Part shown: positions 23,015-35,469 of the stretch, one piece after another | Layout of the letters: each line of letters starts with the position of its first letter | How positions within the stretch are numbered: the first letter of the stretch is position 1 | Origin: Anaeramoeba flamelloides | Lineage: Eukaryota > Metamonada > Anaeramoebidae | DNA: 64,000 nt | Direction of reading: 5' to 3' | NCBI GenBank assembly: GCA_027625915.1 | Contig: JANTQA010000033.1 | Coordinates: forward strand, 9,238,001 to 9,302,000 | Program-made: the position numbers and the translations under genes | Notes under the pieces: generated by a model | Databases searched by the model: none | Told to the model about the DNA's origin: nothing | What the model saw: only the letters and a program-made list of their open reading frames with translations

Positions 23015-24361
23015 ATGACCTTACTCTATAACGCAGTCTTATTTACTGGAACTGATTTTATTGTCCCAGGAGCACTTTATTTTGAAAAGGATACAATTGT
23101 AGCTGTTGGCGGATCTGAGGACTTGTTTTCATTATACTCTGAAAAGGCAAGCGAGAAAATGGATCTTGATGGGAAATTGTTAATGCCCGGTATGATTTGT
23201 CTTCATGGGCATTTCTATGGGATGTTTAGCCGAGGCATGTCCCTCAAGGGAGGCAACCCATCCAATTTTAAAGAAATTTTGGAGCAGCTATGGTGGCGAC
23301 TTGACAAGGCGCTTCAGCCCGAGGACGTCAAATACAGCGCGTTAGTGTGCCTCCTCCAGGCAATCAAATGCGGTACAACAACAATTGTTGATCACCATGC
23401 CTCACCAAACTCCATCAAGGGATCCTTAGACGAGATTGCCTCTGCAACCTTAGAATCACAGGTCAGGGCAGTGCTATGTTACGAAGTTACAGATCGAAAC
23501 GGCGAAGAGGGTGCCCTTGAGGGGATCAAAGAAAACATCCGCTTCATCAAGAAATGCCTAATTGACGAACCAAACCCATTATTGGGCGCAACCTTCGGAT
23601 TACATGCCGCCTTTACCTGCTGCGACGAAACCTTAACAAAATGCCGAGACGCCATGCTGGAATTACCAAAGGAGGTCCAAAAAATGACCGGATTTCATAT
23701 CCATGTCGGAGAAGATACCACCGATCTCAAAGTCTCAATGGAAAAATATGGAATCAAAACAGTTGAAAGACTCAAGAAATTCGGAATCCTCGGCGAGAAC
23801 TCTCTACTTGGCCACTGTGTTGACGTCGACAAGGAAGAATTGCAAATAATTAAGGACACCAATTCAAACATCGTCCACAACCCACAGTCTAACATGAATA
23901 ACGCAGTCGGATTGCCAGATGTGCTCACAGCCATCGACATGGGCATTGATGTCGGATTGGGTACAGACGGCATCACCTTAGATATGTTTGCAGAAAGCAA
24001 AGTCACATATTTCGCTCATAAGCTGTATAAAAAAGACCCACGAGTGATGGGGGGCGAAACTTTAAAAATGTTGATCGAGGGCAATTCAAAAATCGCCTCA
24101 AAATTCTTATCCAAAAAGGTCGGATCACTTGAACCTGGCGCCTTTGCCGATTGTATAATCGTTGACTACGACCCACCAACCGATTTAAATAAGGGTAACT
24201 TCCCATGGCACGTGCAATTCGGTGTCACAGCAGGCGACGTCAGAAGCACAATTTGTGGGGGTAAATGGTTAATGAAAGACAGAAAAATTTTGACTTTAAA
24301 TGAAAAAGAAATAATGAAACGTGCCAGAGAATTGTCTGTCGGTGTTTGGGATCGTTTTTAA
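23015..24361 (+). CDS. ssnA-like: SsnA-like metal-dependent aminohydrolase
   Basis: An intronless 448-residue amidohydrolase, the usual length for SsnA (about 440). Family signatures are PGMICLHGHFYGMFSRGMS with metal ligands H64 and H66, LWWRLDKAL, IVDHHASPNSIKGSLDEI, VTDRNGEEGALEG, HIHVGED (about 228-234), LLGHCVDV (about 265), HNPQSNMNNAVG, and the metal-binding aspartate in GLGTDGITLDMF. The C-terminus (GSLEPGAFADCIIVDYDPPT) is the returning beta-sandwich. SsnA proteins sit in bacterial purine/selenium-linked hydroxylase operons and are predicted to deaminate or dechlorinate a heterocyclic ring; the exact substrate is unknown. Here the gene stands alone, far from neighbours. It is much GC-richer than its flanks, especially at third codon positions. 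Absence of introns, composition and phyletic pattern together suggest acquisition from an anaerobic bacterium or strong codon selection on a highly expressed gene. There is no signal peptide, so it is probably cytosolic. The frame is intact. Confidence 0.93.
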   Translation: MTLLYNAVLFTGTDFIVPGALYFEKDTIVAVGGSEDLFSLYSEKASEKMDLDGKLLMPGMICLHGHFYGMFSRGMSLKGGNPSNFKEILEQLWWRLDKALQPEDVKYSALVCLLQAIKCGTTTIVDHHASPNSIKGSLDEIASATLESQVRAVLCYEVTDRNGEEGALEGIKENIRFIKKCLIDEPNPLLGATFGLHAAFTCCDETLTKCRDAMLELPKEVQKMTGFHIHVGEDTTDLKVSMEKYGIKTVERLKKFGILGENSLLGHCVDVDKEELQIIKDTNSNIVHNPQSNMNNAVGLPDVLTAIDMGIDVGLGTDGITLDMFAESKVTYFAHKLYKKDPRVMGGETLKMLIEGNSKIASKFLSKKVGSLEPGAFADCIIVDYDPPTDLNKGNFPWHVQFGVTAGDVRSTICGGKWLMKDRKILTLNEKEIMKRARELSVGVWDRF

Positions 24362-25997
24362 ATTGGCGAATTGAGATAATTTTTGATCTTTTTTTTCAAT
24401 AATTTTTTTTTTATTTCTAAAGTCTTTTTTTTTTTTTTACTAGTTTTTTTACATTTTAATTATGTTGAATTTTGCAATCGCTCAATTGAAATTAAACCAA
24501 AAATTAAGATTGCTGAAATAAAAAAAATATTTTAAAGTTGATACCAAATAACAACATACTTTAAAAGACACCATTATCAAGAATAATCAAACACAATCAT
24601 CTTGAATTTTTATTTTTAGTTTTTTTTTTTTTTTTTAATGTTTTTTTTTTTTTTGGGTTAATCAAACCAATTCATTTATTTATTTTTAATATAAGTGCTT
24701 AATTCCATTTTACAATTTTTGGGCACAATAGTTTATGTGAAATTGATCTTTAATAGCATTTGTTTAACTAAATCAAAGAACATTTTATTAAATATGAGAA
24801 TAGATTATTTCCTCATAGAAATATATTTTTCAACAAATCATAAAAAGGAAATCATAAAAATGGAAAAATTGATTCCACAAAAAAAAAAAAAATTATTTTT
24901 TTTATTTAAATTTTATAAGGGTATGGAATTCAATAAAATAACTTCCTATTTAAGGAAAGTTATATCATTTATTTCGAGTTTTTTCTAGTCATTATAATAC
25001 TAGACAAGATTGAAACTCATAAAATATCTTTATTTTTAATCATTAAAAGAAAAAAAAAAACTGTTTTTTTATTTTTTTGTATTTTGGGGAGAAATTTCCT
25101 AAATCTCTTGTTTGTAAGAATTCCAAAATTTTATTTTAAAGATTCAGTATAAGTAACTGATCTACTAGTGATAATAAACATAATGTATCTTTTTTTGCAA
25201 TAATCTTATTTATATTTTTATTGTTTAATATATCACAAGCATATATATTAATTGTTTAATTCAGATATCCAGATTTTACAATTATTTTCCGAGGATGGAC
25301 AATTCCATAGTAAACAATTTCATATAGAACAAATATAAGAAAATCAATAAGAAAAAAAAGATATTAAACGATAATAGACCTTGTAGATAAATGTTAAATG
25401 TTCAGGGGGTGTTAACCCTTTAAAGAGAGAATTTTGAAGCGACTAAATATGTAACTCCCAATTCAAAGAGTCGTTAAAAGAACCATTTAATTACACCCAT
25501 TTGAAGTATTTTAAACTTGATTTAGTTTTCTGAGATTAAAGATAATAAATAAAAAAGAAAAAATGATTTTTTTTTAAGTATTTTTATCAAGAGTATAAAC
25601 GAGTTGATGTCGTTTCCTTTTATCCCAAGTATATTTCAGGACCACCAAGATCGTATACACAATTTGGATAATAAAATACTTGATCATAGTCGATGCCAAT
25701 ACATGTATTGTTATCTTCCACACCTGAAAGGAACCACAGTTTTAAGTTAATTTCATATATGAAGAAGTTTGATTCTAGAAAAAATTTGTCTTCTTCAACA
25801 AACACCCCATCAAATTAGAACTATGTTGCAATGTATTTTTATTATTCTCCACTTTTTAATAAAAAAAAAAAAAAATACTAAAAAAAAAAAACTAAAAAAA
25901 AAAACTGAAAACAAAGTGAAGTTTACAAAATTACAAAGAAATTTTTTTAAAAATAGTTAATTGTTATATATTCTAAGCTCTTTTTTAAGACGCAAGC
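24362..25997. other. AT-rich gap downstream of the SsnA-like gene
   Basis: T- and A-rich low-complexity sequence follows the stop codon. Apart from the short minus-strand frame at 25620-25814, nothing gene-like is seen. Confidence 0.5.
25620..25814 (-). CDS. Unrecognised short exon-like frame
   Basis: The minus-strand frame opens after a stop at 25817-25815 and reads FDGVFVEEDKFFLESNFF..., then GVEDNNTCIGIDYDQVFYYP, NCVYDLGGPEIYLG and a stop. A CCTTTCAG splice-acceptor-like site lies just before GVEDNN, so the last ~34 codons may be a terminal exon. The composition (C, D, Y, G, P) is unlike the K/N/F-rich chance frames around it. There is no ATG and no upstream exon that I can identify. It could be a remnant of a secreted or lysosomal protein gene, but the family is unknown. 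Confidence 0.3.
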   Translation of the reverse strand, partial: FDGVFVEEDKFFLESNFFIYEINLKLWFLSGVEDNNTCIGIDYDQVFYYPNCVYDLGGPEIYLG

Positions 25998-26185
25998 CAG
26001 TTCAACTTTAAGGAAACAAACTTTCACGAAATTTAAGGCACAATAAGAATCTCAAATTAAGGTACAAAAATCCGATTCGAGTAAAATAAATCGTAAAAAA
26101 AAAAAATTACAAAATTTGTGCCTTAATTTGATATTTTTTTGTACCTTAAATTTCGTTGAAAGTTTGTGCCTTAAAAGTGGAACTG
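25998..26185. repeat. MITE-like element, TTAAGGCACAAA family, copy 1
   Basis: About 188 bp with inverted ends CAGTT...AACTG. The arms contain TTTAAGGAAACAAACTTTCAC and ACGAAATTTAAGGCACAA, mirrored by TTGTACCTTAAATTTCGT and GAAAGTTTGTGCCTTAAAAG. The almost fully palindromic structure and the lack of any frame fit a non-autonomous DNA transposon. Confidence 0.85.
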
Positions 26186-26249
26186 ACAGTAAACACACTT
26201 GAACGGGTTTCTTCATCTTGATAAAAAATAAACATTTAGAATTTCTCTG

Positions 26250-26700
26250 ATAAAATAATAAGAAATAGTTTCAGAACCCAAGAAATATTCCTAATTTTAC
26301 CCTTCTTAGATCCTACCAAAATTTAATTTTACTATTTCATAATTTCCTTTCAAATCGTTAATTACAAAACAATTCCCAAAGATGTTCTAGGAATTGTTTT
26401 TAATTACTTTTACAAATTTGAAAGGTTTTCAAATTTGAACTTGTTCTTGAAAATCTATAAAGTATTTTTTTCAAAATATTTCTTCAATAAAAATCTATAT
26501 AGATATTTTTTTTTGTTTTGGGTGTTTTTCAAATATGAAAATTAGTAATATTTTTATACTAAATTTTCAGAAGGAAAATTATTTTTGAGAAGTAAAAGCA
26601 AAATAGAACAACAATTTAATGGCCTCCAAGGTGGAAACGTAGTCCTTAAATAATATCTTTTTTATTATTTCTTTTTATTTGGACTTCTAAAATTTTATAA
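26250..26700. repeat. Dispersed repeat, CCCAAAG-TTCTA family, copy 1
   Basis: Ordered similarity to 30800-31200 (CAATTCCCAAAGATGTTCTA / CAATTTCCCAAAGCGTTCTA, TTACTTTT, GGTTTTCAAATTTGA, AGAAGTAAAAGCAAAA / AGAAGCGAAAGTAAAA, GGTGGAAACGTA / GGCTGGAAACATA). Weaker similarity to 36700-36960. All are diverged and non-coding. Confidence 0.65.
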
Positions 26701-26859
26701 TTGGCTTACAATGTTTTATAGTGGTTTACTAAATATTTGATAGTTGGTGAGTTGTTAAAATTTTGAGAATAACCCTTTTTCACACACTATGAAAAATGTA
26801 ATAGAATGTTGGAACAAAAAAGACTACAATTACAAGACAAATAAATAACCTTTTCTATA

Positions 26860-27400
26860 ATTACACACTACTGTAAACGTTTAGTAAAGTGATCAAAATA
26901 ATGTGTAAAAAAAAAAGATTATAATCGGTGTTTCAAAATATAATAGGTACTTCGTTTTCTTCTTGTTCCAAGTCAACTTCCAATTCGCTACCCAATTCTT
27001 TACATAAGTTCAAATCAATTTTGAAGGTAAACCCTTAAAGTTTTCAGTAATATTTAAATTATTAAATACAATTTATTTAAAATTTTCCATAATATTCTGA
27101 ATTTTTTTAAAATTGTTTCTTTTTTTGAAATAGAAAACTTTATCAAAAATTTACTCTATTTTTTGGTATACATTTTCTTATTTGATTCCATTATTTTTCG
27201 AATTTCTTTTGAAATAATAGAACTTTAAGAAACCAGTACCATATTTACTTAGGGTTTATTATCAGTTTCTTTGATTTTTTAATGTAATGGGTCTTCTATA
27301 ACAAAAACAGCAGCATTTTATTTTGAAATTTACATTAAATTTTTTTGCACGTTTTATTTTGCCAAACAGTAAAATTTGATTGTAAAAAATATTTTTAATA
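26860..27400. repeat. Dispersed repeat, TTCTTCTTGTTC family, copy 1
   Basis: Aligns in order with 49320-49820 and partly with 57170-57290: TTTCAAAATATAAT, TTTTCTTCTTGTTC, CAATTTTGAAGGTAAAC, CAGTAATATTTAAATT, AGGGTTTATTATCAGTTTC, and GGTCTTCTATAACAAAAAC. No transposase frame. The unrelated minus frame 27602-27420 (SSYEYSEKLSEILISKYSF...) overlaps the edge and is unassigned. Confidence 0.7.
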
Positions 27401-27676
27401 ACTCACAAAAGATTAACTTTCAAGGTATGGAACTTTTCTTTAAGAATTTTTCAAACATTTTTAAACCTGGTGTTAACCAATCTTTGTGTTCAACACAACT
27501 ATTTGAGTTTATTAGCCGATGACAAAAAGAGTACTTTGAAATTAAAATTTCAGACAACTTTTCAGAATACTCATAACTGGAAAAAACAAGAACCAAACAC
27601 AAAAATATTCGTCACATATTTTTAAAGTACTTTTGTTGAATAATTTTCCATAAATCTTTCATTCTAACAATAAATT

Positions 27677-28776
27677 GGTAAAAATTTTCTTTTCATTTCC
27701 TTTTTCTAATTTTTATTTTGTCAAATAAAATCCAATTCAGAAATTAGAATCTGTTGATGGTATTTGAATAATAGGTGGGTAAAAATTTTCTAATCAATTT
27801 CCTCTTTTTGGCAATCAAATTACTTTTCCTAAATTGCAATTTGTGAGAGCTTTTGATGCAATTGGTTCTTTTTTGGTGGTTGTATTGAAGTTTCTTTGTT
27901 GAACAAAAAACTAGAACGGCAAAAAATCCATTCTGGAAAAAGTCAAAACTGAACCCAAATAATCAACTAAATTAACTCAGAAAGTTTAATTAAATCTCAA
28001 AGTAGCATTACAAAATGGTATTGTAAAGATATTTTGACATTTTCAACAAGTGGTTAGACAATTATTTTAAAAGTTGAGATAAAAATTTGAATTTTTTCCT
28101 TTTACTTATATACCAAATTTTTTTTTGTACATTAGGGGTTTTGAGATAAACATATTTTAATTGGTGAACTTAATTTAATTTGTTGTCCCTTTTTTGAATC
28201 AAATATATTTGGTGAAATAAGAATCCTACATGAAGTGAAGAATTTTGAATAATGTTATTTTCCAATTAATCACGGAAAATTTTTATTTCAGAAAAATATA
28301 AAAGTCATTATTTGTCACAAAAACCCAACGTCTTGCAAAAAATTAACCGGAGACGAACCCCAAATTTAATTTGGTTTTTCTTAGTGTTATTTTCTAATTA
28401 AAAAAATATAAATTTAATCTCAAAGTTTCAAAAATACAGATATCCAAATTCAAATACAACTCCAGATAATCAAAATTAAATGATCTTGTGAAGTTAATTT
28501 GTTTTATTCTGCGATTAAGATCATAGTTGGAGTAATAATTGATAATCTGAAATAAAAAATTTTTATTCTTAATTGGAAAATTACAGTAAACAAAAGATAA
28601 AGGGATCACCTATCCCCTTTAAATTTGAAAAACAAGAAAAAAACAATCAAAAAATGAGACGAAAATGTTTACCCACCTATTATTTAAATACCACCAACAG
28701 ATTCTAATTTCTGAATTGGATTTTATTTGGAAAAGTAAAAATTAGAAAAAGAAAATGAAAAGAAAATTTTTACCCA
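27677..28776. repeat. Element bounded by ~113-bp inverted arms
   Basis: Arms at 27677-27790 and 28664-28776 are close reverse complements, sharing for example GAAATTAGAATCTGTTG / CAACAGATTCTAATTTC and TATTTGAATAATAGGTGGGTA / TACCCACCTATTATTTAAATA. The ~0.87-kb interior has no convincing gene. The phrase GGTAAAAATTTTC occurs at both ends of the left arm. The long inverted arms resemble Mutator-like or fold-back DNA transposons. It is non-autonomous as seen. Confidence 0.8.
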
Positions 28777-29635
28777 GTTATTATTTAATATTTTCCTAAA
28801 TATATTTTTATTCATGAAACCGATATTAACAAGCCTACCAATTTTTCCATTCGGTTTTTTGCTATCTTTAATTAATTCAAAAATAAAGTTAGATTTCAAA
28901 ATTGAAAAAAGAGAACCCACTTTCAATTTTGTACAATTTAAATTTCAAACACTTTACTCAAAAACAATTTCCACTAATCTTGTCTTCAAGTGTTCAATTT
29001 ACTTTAGAGTTTCTCAAAACCGTCAGCAAAATATCTTCTCACAGATGAATTTAATTAATCAGTATTCTTATTTTTTTTTTTTCTGAAAATCTCTTTCGAA
29101 AATTTGAAGAAAAACCATAACCTGGAATTGTAATTTATATGTTAATTTTAAATAATTGGGCTTTTCACTTCAAGAAAAAGAATCAAACAAAAATTTATAA
29201 TATCTCATAATAAATTTGTTTTAGATCTCCAAAATCAGTTTTTCTAACTTGCAAATGACTCAAAAAGAAAAATTAACAAAAAAAAGAACAATCTGAAAAT
29301 TGTCATTAGAAAAATTTTATTTCAAAATGTGGTAGGGGTAGCTTTATTTAACCAACCCTAAAATAAATTTGTGTAAAATCCATTTCCTCAATTAAAAAAA
29401 AATCCTCCTTTCTTTCTTGCTATATTTGGAGAAATTATGAAAAAAAAAATTTTCTCCCAAAATATAATTTTCAATTTTTTTACAAGTGAGAAGAAATTTT
29501 CTTGAAGAAATTGAGATTAAAATAAAAGCCTTAACAATTGGCTCATATTTAAAGAATATTTTTTGATTCTATTTACAAAAATATTCTGGATAATTTGAAA
29601 AAAAAAAAAAAATCAATTCAAATTCTTTCAAGAAG
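28777..29635. other. Gap with exon-like frames of unknown origin
   Basis: Minus frame 28926-28723 reads KVGSLFSILKSNFIFELI, KDSKKPNGKIGRLVNIGFMN and is more protein-like than background. Plus frame 28814-29086 overlaps it. Neither has a start, splice context or family that I can defend. The remainder is A/T-rich. Confidence 0.3.
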
Positions 29636-30437
29636 TTAATAATTTCTCACAAACACTAATTGAGTTCGTAGATAATTGGAATTATTTTTGAATCCCTCCT
29701 TTTCCATCATTTTCACTAGTCCTCTCTGCGAATTTCGGCATAATCCGATAAACACTGCTTTGTTCTTTTCTTTCTTGATGCCTCTTGTCAGCTCAATGAA
29801 TAACTCAAATAATTTTTTGTTGAAAATGATTGTTTTTTTGCTTTTATTTTTCTCATAAAAGGCCACCCAATTGATAACAAGACCAGAGTCGTATTTGTAG
29901 AACATTTCAATTCTCTATTGATTTTCAATTAATTCAAGAAAAAAGTTGTATGAAAGAGAAAAATAATTAGTAAGAATTGATAGGGGTTATTTTTGGAAAT
30001 TAAGAGAAATTTTGAAAAATTTTCATTCAAAGGGGTGAAAAGGCACATTTGTTGTCTTTTAAAACTGAAATCACAAAAGTTAAAAAGTAAATTTAAAACA
30101 ATAAAAAAATCAACTTTTTCATTATCAAAAATTTGATGCAGTGTAAAACAATATATGTTCAAAAAAAAAACAAATTAATAATTACATTTTTCCAATTAGG
30201 CCTTGGTTGAGAATTTAGAAATTCTTTTAAATCTTCTAATGTACAACGGTCGATTGGCGTTTCTTTTCTCAGTAGGGTAAATTTTGGTCTTGGATTGCCA
30301 ACATTGGTTATTTCACAACCAAGATCGGATAGTCGCTGAGAATACCTGAACTTCAGTGGACTGAACTTCAAATTTGCTAGGATTATTCCAAACTCGTATT
30401 CTTGTTGATAATTCTGTTGTAAACTTTGACTAAGCAT
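29636..30437 (-). CDS. Two-exon hypothetical protein, 176 aa
   Basis: Exons 30437-30186 and 29914-29636 join in phase 0 across a 271-nt intron (GTAATT...CAATAG). The protein starts MLSQSLQQNYQQEYEFGIIL and continues LKFSPLKFRYSQRLSDLG, CEITNVGNPRPKFTLLRKE, TLEDLKEFLNSQPRPNWKN|RIEMFYKYDSGLVINWVAF, and ends KAVFIGLCRNSQRGLVKMME, KEGFKNNSNYLRTQLVFVRNY. The balanced composition, clean junctions and absence of low complexity say it is a real globular protein. The C-terminal KMMEKEGFKNN pattern loosely recalls the end of GNAT acetyltransferases, but no acetyl-CoA loop is visible, so I assign no function. It has no signal peptide or membrane segment. Neighbours are repeats only. Confidence 0.65.
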
Positions 30438-30749
30438 TTGTTATCTTTTTTTCAAGATTATAAAAACAAAACTTGCAAAATTAAAATAGATTTGAAAAAA
30501 AAATGATTTTTTATGGGATTGTATAGATATTTTCTCAAAAGTTTTTCAGACCCATCCAAACATCAATGGTAGACCAAGTTTGCAAAAATTAGTTTACTTA
30601 TCATTTAATTTTTTTTAATATTTTTACCACAAATAAGCGATTGCTTTTTTGTTTGAAAAATTAAGTTTTCAGTTAAAAACGGTCAAACAATTATTAAAAA
30701 CACCTTGAAAGTGTTCAATTATCTCACTTAAATAAGTTCAAATTGAGAA

Positions 30750-31200
30750 TTTTTTTTCAAAAATAATGGGAAATTTTTAATCCCGAACGAATTTCACACT
30801 TGGTAACCTTCTTGTATACTCCCAAAATTTTATTTGAATATTTCTAAATTTCCATTTCAAATCATCAAACACAAATCAATTTCCCAAAGCGTTCTAAATA
30901 TCTTTTATAATTACTTTTGAAAGTTTTCAAATTTGATCTGATGCCATAAAATTCCTTAAATTCGTTATTTTTTTGAAAATTTTTCATTCGAAAATTAAAA
31001 TGAAAATTTTTTTTTCTTTTTTTGTGGATTTTGACATTGAAATTAGGAATATTTTATCCAATTGACTTAGAATGAAAATTCTTTTTCAGAAGCGAAAGTA
31101 AAAACACTCAATAAATAAACATCATAAGGCTGGAAACATAATACATAAAAGGATTCCCCTTTTTATGGTTTAATTAAAGTTTAACAGTTCCAAAATTTTT
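30750..31200. repeat. Dispersed repeat, CCCAAAG-TTCTA family, copy 2
   Basis: Matches 26250-26700 in order. The preceding ~100 bases (CTTGAAAGTGTTCAATTATCTCACTTA) also match the region before the 36.5-kb copy. Confidence 0.65.
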
Positions 31201-32410
31201 TTTTTGGAATTGAGAAAATTTAAACCCACACAAGTGGATTTTTTATTTAATTTTATTTTTTTAAAGTAATTCACAAAATTAAATTCTTGGCCGAGTATAT
31301 ACTAAAAAAGTAGAAACCCAAAATAATAATTGCAAAAAAACAAGTGGATAATTTAAAAACAAAATTCTCAATATATTTTTAGAAAAAAGAAACCAATTCT
31401 GAGTGCTGGGGTTTGGTTTTAATTTGGTAAAATTTAAGACAGATTTACATTTTTGAAATTCTTTATGATCTCTTTGAGAGTGTCTTGAAAAGAGAAACTA
31501 ATGGCAAAGCGTATGGTAACTAATAGATAAAGATCTTACTCGAGGTTAATAAAAAGCAAGAATATTACAATTGAGTTTCTAAAAATGATCAATAGCAAAA
31601 GTGAAAATTATTTTTGATCTAATAATTTAATATAATTAAATAATTACATTTTCTGAATGGAAAAAATGTTTGTTGTTGTAAATGAGGATAATAGGGTAAC
31701 CGATCTTTTTTCCAATATCTTTTGATCTCAATAACCAAATTGTTATTGAAATTACATTAAATAAATAAAATTCAGCAAAATAAAAAAAGGATAAAAATAT
31801 TTGAGTGTCTGTGTTGCCACATGAAATTATATTATTTGTCGTTCGAAATAATTCTTAAAATATTGAAAAAAAAAAGGGTTTATATTACATGGCGTAAAAA
31901 TATTTTAATAATATGATATATGATCAACACCCAAATCTTATTAAATGATAAATATTTGTAAGAGGTATTTTTATTTGAAAAAAAAAATTAATTAACCCCA
32001 ACAAATCATTTTTTTTAAGAGTAGCAAACATTGTCGTTTTTAAAAAAAATACCAAATAGAAGTTTTTTCAAAGATAAAGAGTTTTGAAAGGTAATATAAA
32101 TTGCTCTAAAAAGAAATTTCCATAAAGTATTTTAAAGTTCTTGATCTTTGTAAGGATTCGAAAACTAAAGTCAAAAAGAAGGTTGGTAAAATATAAAGAT
32201 CTTGTTTGGTAAGATTAATTCAAAAGTTTGTGGATAATTGTGAAATTTTTCATCTTTTTTTGGGCAAAGAATTAAAACACCTAAATAAAACTTTACATTT
32301 GGAAAAAAAAGTTCACAGGGGCTTTTAATCAGAAACACTAACCAAAAACAACAATTAAAACCAATTAAACGAAACAACAAAGTACCTTCAAATAAGAATT
32401 TATTTGTTTA

Positions 32411-32606
32411 CAGTCAGTTACACTTTTAAGTACACAAAACTTGAACGAAATTTAAGGAATAAGAAAAATATCAAATTAAATCACATTTTTTGGAATTTAA
32501 TTTTTACACAAATCATTTTACTAGAATTTGGGTTGTGTGCCTTAATTTGAGGTTATTGTTGTACCTTAAATGTTAACTGTTTGTGTCTTTAAAGTGGAAC
32601 TGACTG
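32411..32606. repeat. MITE-like element, TTAAGGCACAAA family, copy 2
   Basis: Inverted ends CAGTCAGTT and AACTGACTG bound 196 bp. Inside, ACGAAATTTAAGG and GTGTGCCTTAATTTGAGG repeat the family arms. It is the best-preserved pair of ends of the three full copies. Confidence 0.85.
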
Positions 32607-35469
32607 TGTAACCAATCAAATCAATAAATGTTTACCTCTCAGTTTTTATCAAAATCTCATTTGTCATTTTGGCGAGATAATAACAATTGTTAATTTTTTG
32701 AACATTCTTTTTATTAAAAGATCAATCAAAGAAAAATCCTGATAATATACAAGAGGATTTTAAAAACTGTTGTTGTTTAGCAACCTCCGTATTGACTTAA
32801 ATTAATGATTTTTTCATTTTTTAATTGATCTAACTTTTGGGTTTTATTAAGTTTTCCAATTAAAATTCATATTGAACTTTTTTTCCTTTGTGACTTATTT
32901 TCAATTTTAATTAGCAAAAGTGATCTTAATTTTAAGTCTATTTTTATTTATAACACACCTTAACAAACAGCCAACTTCTTTGGGTCTGTTGATCAATTTG
33001 TTAAAAAACATAATAAAATCTCTTCGAAAATTCAGAAAAAAAGTAAAAAAAATTTTTTTCATTCTATTTCTATTTTATCAGTTTGCATTTTTCAAAATCT
33101 CTGAACTGTACTTTAAAAACAGTTCTTTTAGAATTAGTATTTAGTCGTGCAACCCAATTCAGTAAATTTCTATAGATTAAAACAAATAAAATTCTTTTTT
33201 CATCATTATGAAAAACATTTTTAAAAAATTTGAAAAAATGGAAACGTAGGTATTCAATAGCAATTTCAAAAATTTCTTTGAATTTTCCAGTTTGAAATCA
33301 GATAACAAAATATGAACACTCTTAAATAGTCACTCTAATTAATAAAATAAAGCACAAAAAAAAATAATTTTTATTTTTTAAAGCACAATTCTTGAATATA
33401 AGGCGAACAATTTTTTTTTGGATTCATGATTGGGTGTAACAAAAAAAGAAAGTAAGTTGATATTATTATTTATCTTTTTTTGTTCGTTATTGTTTTTTTT
33501 TTTTGTCATATTTTAATTATTTTGTTCCTTAGATATGATCTTATTGAATGTGCTATAAAAAATTCACTACAGTCAAAATGTATTTTTATAATCAGCCTAT
33601 TGTTTTTACTTTATTAAATAATAACCTAAAGATCAGAGTCTTTTGTTAAATATATATTAAAATAAATTACTATAGTTTTCATCAAAATAAAAAAAAAAGA
33701 AGTTATTTTTAATATTTAAAGTAAATACTAAATGCAATTAAAAATTTCTCAACAAGATTAGAAAGGCAAAAAACTCAATTATTCCAAGATTGTTTTTATA
33801 ATTTTGTTATTTAAAATACTTTTTAAAATTTTCTAATTGAGAAGAAATTTTTCGATTTTTACAAACATTTTAGTTTGTAAATCACCATAAAAATTAAATA
33901 ACCATTAGAGAAAAGAAATTCTCTATGATTTTCACATGGTAAACTTTATATTAATAAAAGAGATATTGAAAATTACAATCAATTCAAAGAAAAAACTAAT
34001 TAGAGTAAGAGAATATTTCATTCCATGATTACCAACCAAAATCAACACCCACAATTTATGACTTCTTCTAATTCCGAAATCTGTTAAGTTCGTTTTGATT
34101 GTATCGAATTATTTCAATTTTTCTTCAAATTTTTAATGAGAGATCAATCAAAGTAAAAACCTTCAAACAAAAGATAGTTTAATAGAAGCCTTTCTCGTAT
34201 TTAGATGTCTATTTTATCTTTAGTCATTGATTTTTTCTTTTATTAATAGATCTTAATTTTCAACTTTATTATTGTTTCTTACTTAAATATCCTAGTGGAC
34301 TCTTTTTTCAGTTTTTATTTTTCATCAAATTGTCAAAAAGAATTCTCTTCAAAAACAATAGGTGGTATTTTGGATTCAAAAAATGTGAATTATTCAAGAC
34401 TTTTTAAGGAAAAATAAATTGAACTAACAGTTATTTAACCCCAAAAAATAATTTCCAGTACAAATCACATATTTTATTGATTCAATTAAGCAAACCAATT
34501 GTATTCTGATTTCAATTTGATTATTTTTATCGGACATTCGTTATTCAATTTTGGAAATTTTTTTTTGTTTAAAATGGGAAAAATTTTGTTACTTATATTT
34601 TCCTTTCTTTCGGTATGATAGACTTAATTTTTTAAAATTTCCTAATTTCTGATAAAAGTGGCAAAATTTGATTTCCATAAACAAACCAACCTTAAATTAT
34701 TTCATAACCATCAAAACAACTCCACCTATTTATAACTTAAATTTCTCTTAAATCAAATCGAAATATGCAAAAATAATTTCATAAAATTGAATAAGCACTG
34801 AACAAATAAGAAATATTTCTTTTTGAATTATTTTGCTTTAAATTTTGAGAAATAAAGACTCAAAGACACAAAACTCACGATTACAGGGAAATTATTTATG
34901 AGAACTAATACATTAAAATTGGTTACTAAATGAAAAAGAGAGAAAAATATTGAAAATAAATTATTATTTCGAATTTATTTAAGGACGTTTTTCGTTGAGC
35001 ATCTTTAAAAGAATTTATGACCAATGAATACATTTCAATTGTGTTTTGTTGATCAAAGCAAATTAACAATTAATTTATTTGGATTGATGGCTGTTTTGAA
35101 AATTTGTAAGATCAGATTTTTTATTATCAAATCATACTGTTTCAAAAGCTATTGGAATTTTTTTTTGTGGAAATTATGTTCCTTGTTTTCAAGAACAAGT
35201 TTGTAACCAAAAAAACAGATTGTTTTTGCAAACAAAAAACTCTCAGTTCTCTACTTTTCGAATTGATAAATCAAATTTTTTTTATTTTTGGTGAAATAAT
35301 ATGTTGATTCATTAAAAGTTGAAAAAACCCAAGATCTTCAAAAAACCAATTAGAAAAAAAGTCTCAAGAGGTACGAGTTAGCTTCACTATTATACTTTTG
35401 AGTGAAAATTTTAATTAAGGCAAGTGGATTTTAACTTTAAAGAAGCGATTTAAGGTATTTGAGTTTTAA

